Shown here piece by piece: positions 5,545-6,030 of a DNA stretch of 6,030 nucleotides; position 1 is the stretch's first letter; each line of letters starts with the position of its first letter. This DNA comes from Halorhodospira sp. (GTDB taxonomy: Bacteria; Pseudomonadota; Gammaproteobacteria; Nitrococcales; Halorhodospiraceae), in the NCBI GenBank assembly GCA_007127935.1, contig SKYL01000300.1:1-6030 (forward strand), in the 5' to 3' direction. The translations under genes were made by a program, and so were the position numbers. The notes below the pieces were generated by a model. That model saw only the letters and a program-made list of their open reading frames with translations, was not told the origin of the DNA and ran no database searches.

Positions 5545-6030
5545 CGGGCCGTCTCCGCGAGGCGGTCCAAGAGCTTCTGATGGATGCCGTCGAAGCCGCC
5601 GTTGCTCATGACGACGATGCGATCACCCGGGCGTGCCGCCGCTCCGGCGGCCGCGACGATCTCCGCCGTCTGCCCGAAGACCGCCGCACGCTCGCCCAGA
5701 GGACGCAGGGCGTCGGCCACCGACCAGCCGCCGTCGGTCTCCAAGGCGAAGACCAGATCGGCCTCCTGCAGCGCCTCCGCCAGCCGGTCGTGGTGGACAC
5801 CCAGGCGCATGGTGTTGGAGCGGGGCTCGAGGATCGCCAGCAGCCGCCCCGGCGCCTCGCGCAGTGCCTCCAGGGTCGCCGCCACGGCGGTGGGGTGGTG
5901 GGCGAAGTCGTCCAACACGGTTACCCCGCCCGCCTCCCCGCGCCGCTCCAGGCGGCGGCGGACACCGGGGAAAGCGGCGATGGCCGCCAGCGCGGCGACC
6001 GGGTCGGCCCCCACGGCGGCGGCCGCGGCC
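5541..6030 (-). CDS. mpl: UDP-N-acetylmuramate:L-Ala-gamma-D-Glu-mesoDAP ligase (Mpl), C-terminal part
   Basis: Partial: the window edge cuts the 5' end and only the last 162 residues of a roughly 450-residue enzyme are visible. Mpl is a cytoplasmic Mur ligase that re-attaches recycled murein tripeptide to UDP-MurNAc, bypassing MurC, MurD and MurE. The visible part is the C-terminal Rossmann-like domain: FPGVRRRLE, then VLDDFAHHPTAV (near 5887-5916), then EPRSNTMRLGVHHDRL and, close to the end, MSNGGFDGIHQKLL. The 'EPRSNTM+LG' and 'SNGGFDGIH' motifs separate Mpl from its paralogue MurC. The frame is open to the window edge, so the GTG at 6014 is an internal valine, not a start. The TGA stop overlaps the ubiX GTG by four bases. 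The ATP and UDP-MurNAc domains lie outside the window and cannot be checked. Confidence 0.93.
   Translation of the reverse strand, partial: AAAAAVGADPVAALAAIAAFPGVRRRLERRGEAGGVTVLDDFAHHPTAVAATLEALREAPGRLLAILEPRSNTMRLGVHHDRLAEALQEADLVFALETDGGWSVADALRPLGERAAVFGQTAEIVAAAGAAARPGDRIVVMSNGGFDGIHQKLLDRLAETAR

Noticed and set aside
5541..6030. MurC instead of Mpl for the right-edge ligase
   Set aside because: The EPRSNTM-x-LG and SNGGFDGIH motifs are typical of Mpl, and adjacency to ubiX fits Mpl; MurC usually lies in the dcw cluster.
1..6030. Mobile elements, attachment sites, CRISPR arrays, tRNA or rRNA genes
   Set aside because: I saw no transposase or integrase motifs, no long terminal inverted or regularly spaced direct repeats, and no tRNA-like cloverleaf; nearly all bases are taken by conserved housekeeping genes.

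Overview
This is a high-GC (visibly about 70% G+C), gene-dense chromosomal window with housekeeping genes and no mobile element, CRISPR array or RNA gene that I can see. Protein motifs and gene order point to a gammaproteobacterium. The ThiE has the 'GVSCY' and 'FGSLFPSATKPD' style motifs of that class. A UbiX very like the Pseudomonas type sits directly after mpl. The order rubredoxin / thiE / hemL is also one I associate with gammaproteobacteria. GC content and layout would fit a purple-sulfur or halophilic Ectothiorhodospiraceae-like lineage, but that placement is inference, not something the sequence proves.

Layout. Left edge: a short rubredoxin gene on the minus strand (41-211). A 164-bp, relatively AT-rich divergent spacer (212-375) follows, which must hold the promoters for both directions. 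Rightward unit (376-4345): thiE (TTG start), hemL (its start lies inside the end of thiE), and after a 24-bp gap a large membrane protein gene encoding a DedA/VTT domain, a PAP2-like domain and an LssY_C domain in one chain. Leftward unit (6030-4319): the C-terminal third of mpl (cut by the window edge), ubiX and a stand-alone LON substrate-binding-domain protein, joined by two 4-base stop/start overlaps (GTGA and ATGA). The two units converge and their last codons overlap by 27 bp (4319-4345), so no stand-alone terminator fits between them.

Functions. ThiE joins the two halves of thiamine phosphate. HemL makes 5-aminolevulinate for haem, sirohaem and, if present, bacteriochlorophyll. UbiX makes prenylated FMN, used by UbiD-type decarboxylases in ubiquinone synthesis. 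Mpl recycles murein tripeptide. Rubredoxin is a one-electron carrier. These share a cofactor and envelope theme but not one pathway, so the clustering looks like conserved chromosomal neighbourhood rather than a dedicated system.

The most unusual item is the 669-aa DedA-PAP2-LssY_C protein. Its PAP2 region has lost the catalytic residues of all three phosphatase motifs, and its DedA part lacks one of the two acidic residues known to matter in E. coli YqjA/YghB. Leucine codon choice shifts strongly from CTG/CTC to TTG along the gene, and a clean G-quadruplex motif lies at the DedA/linker junction. I found no evidence of a wholly new multi-gene system.
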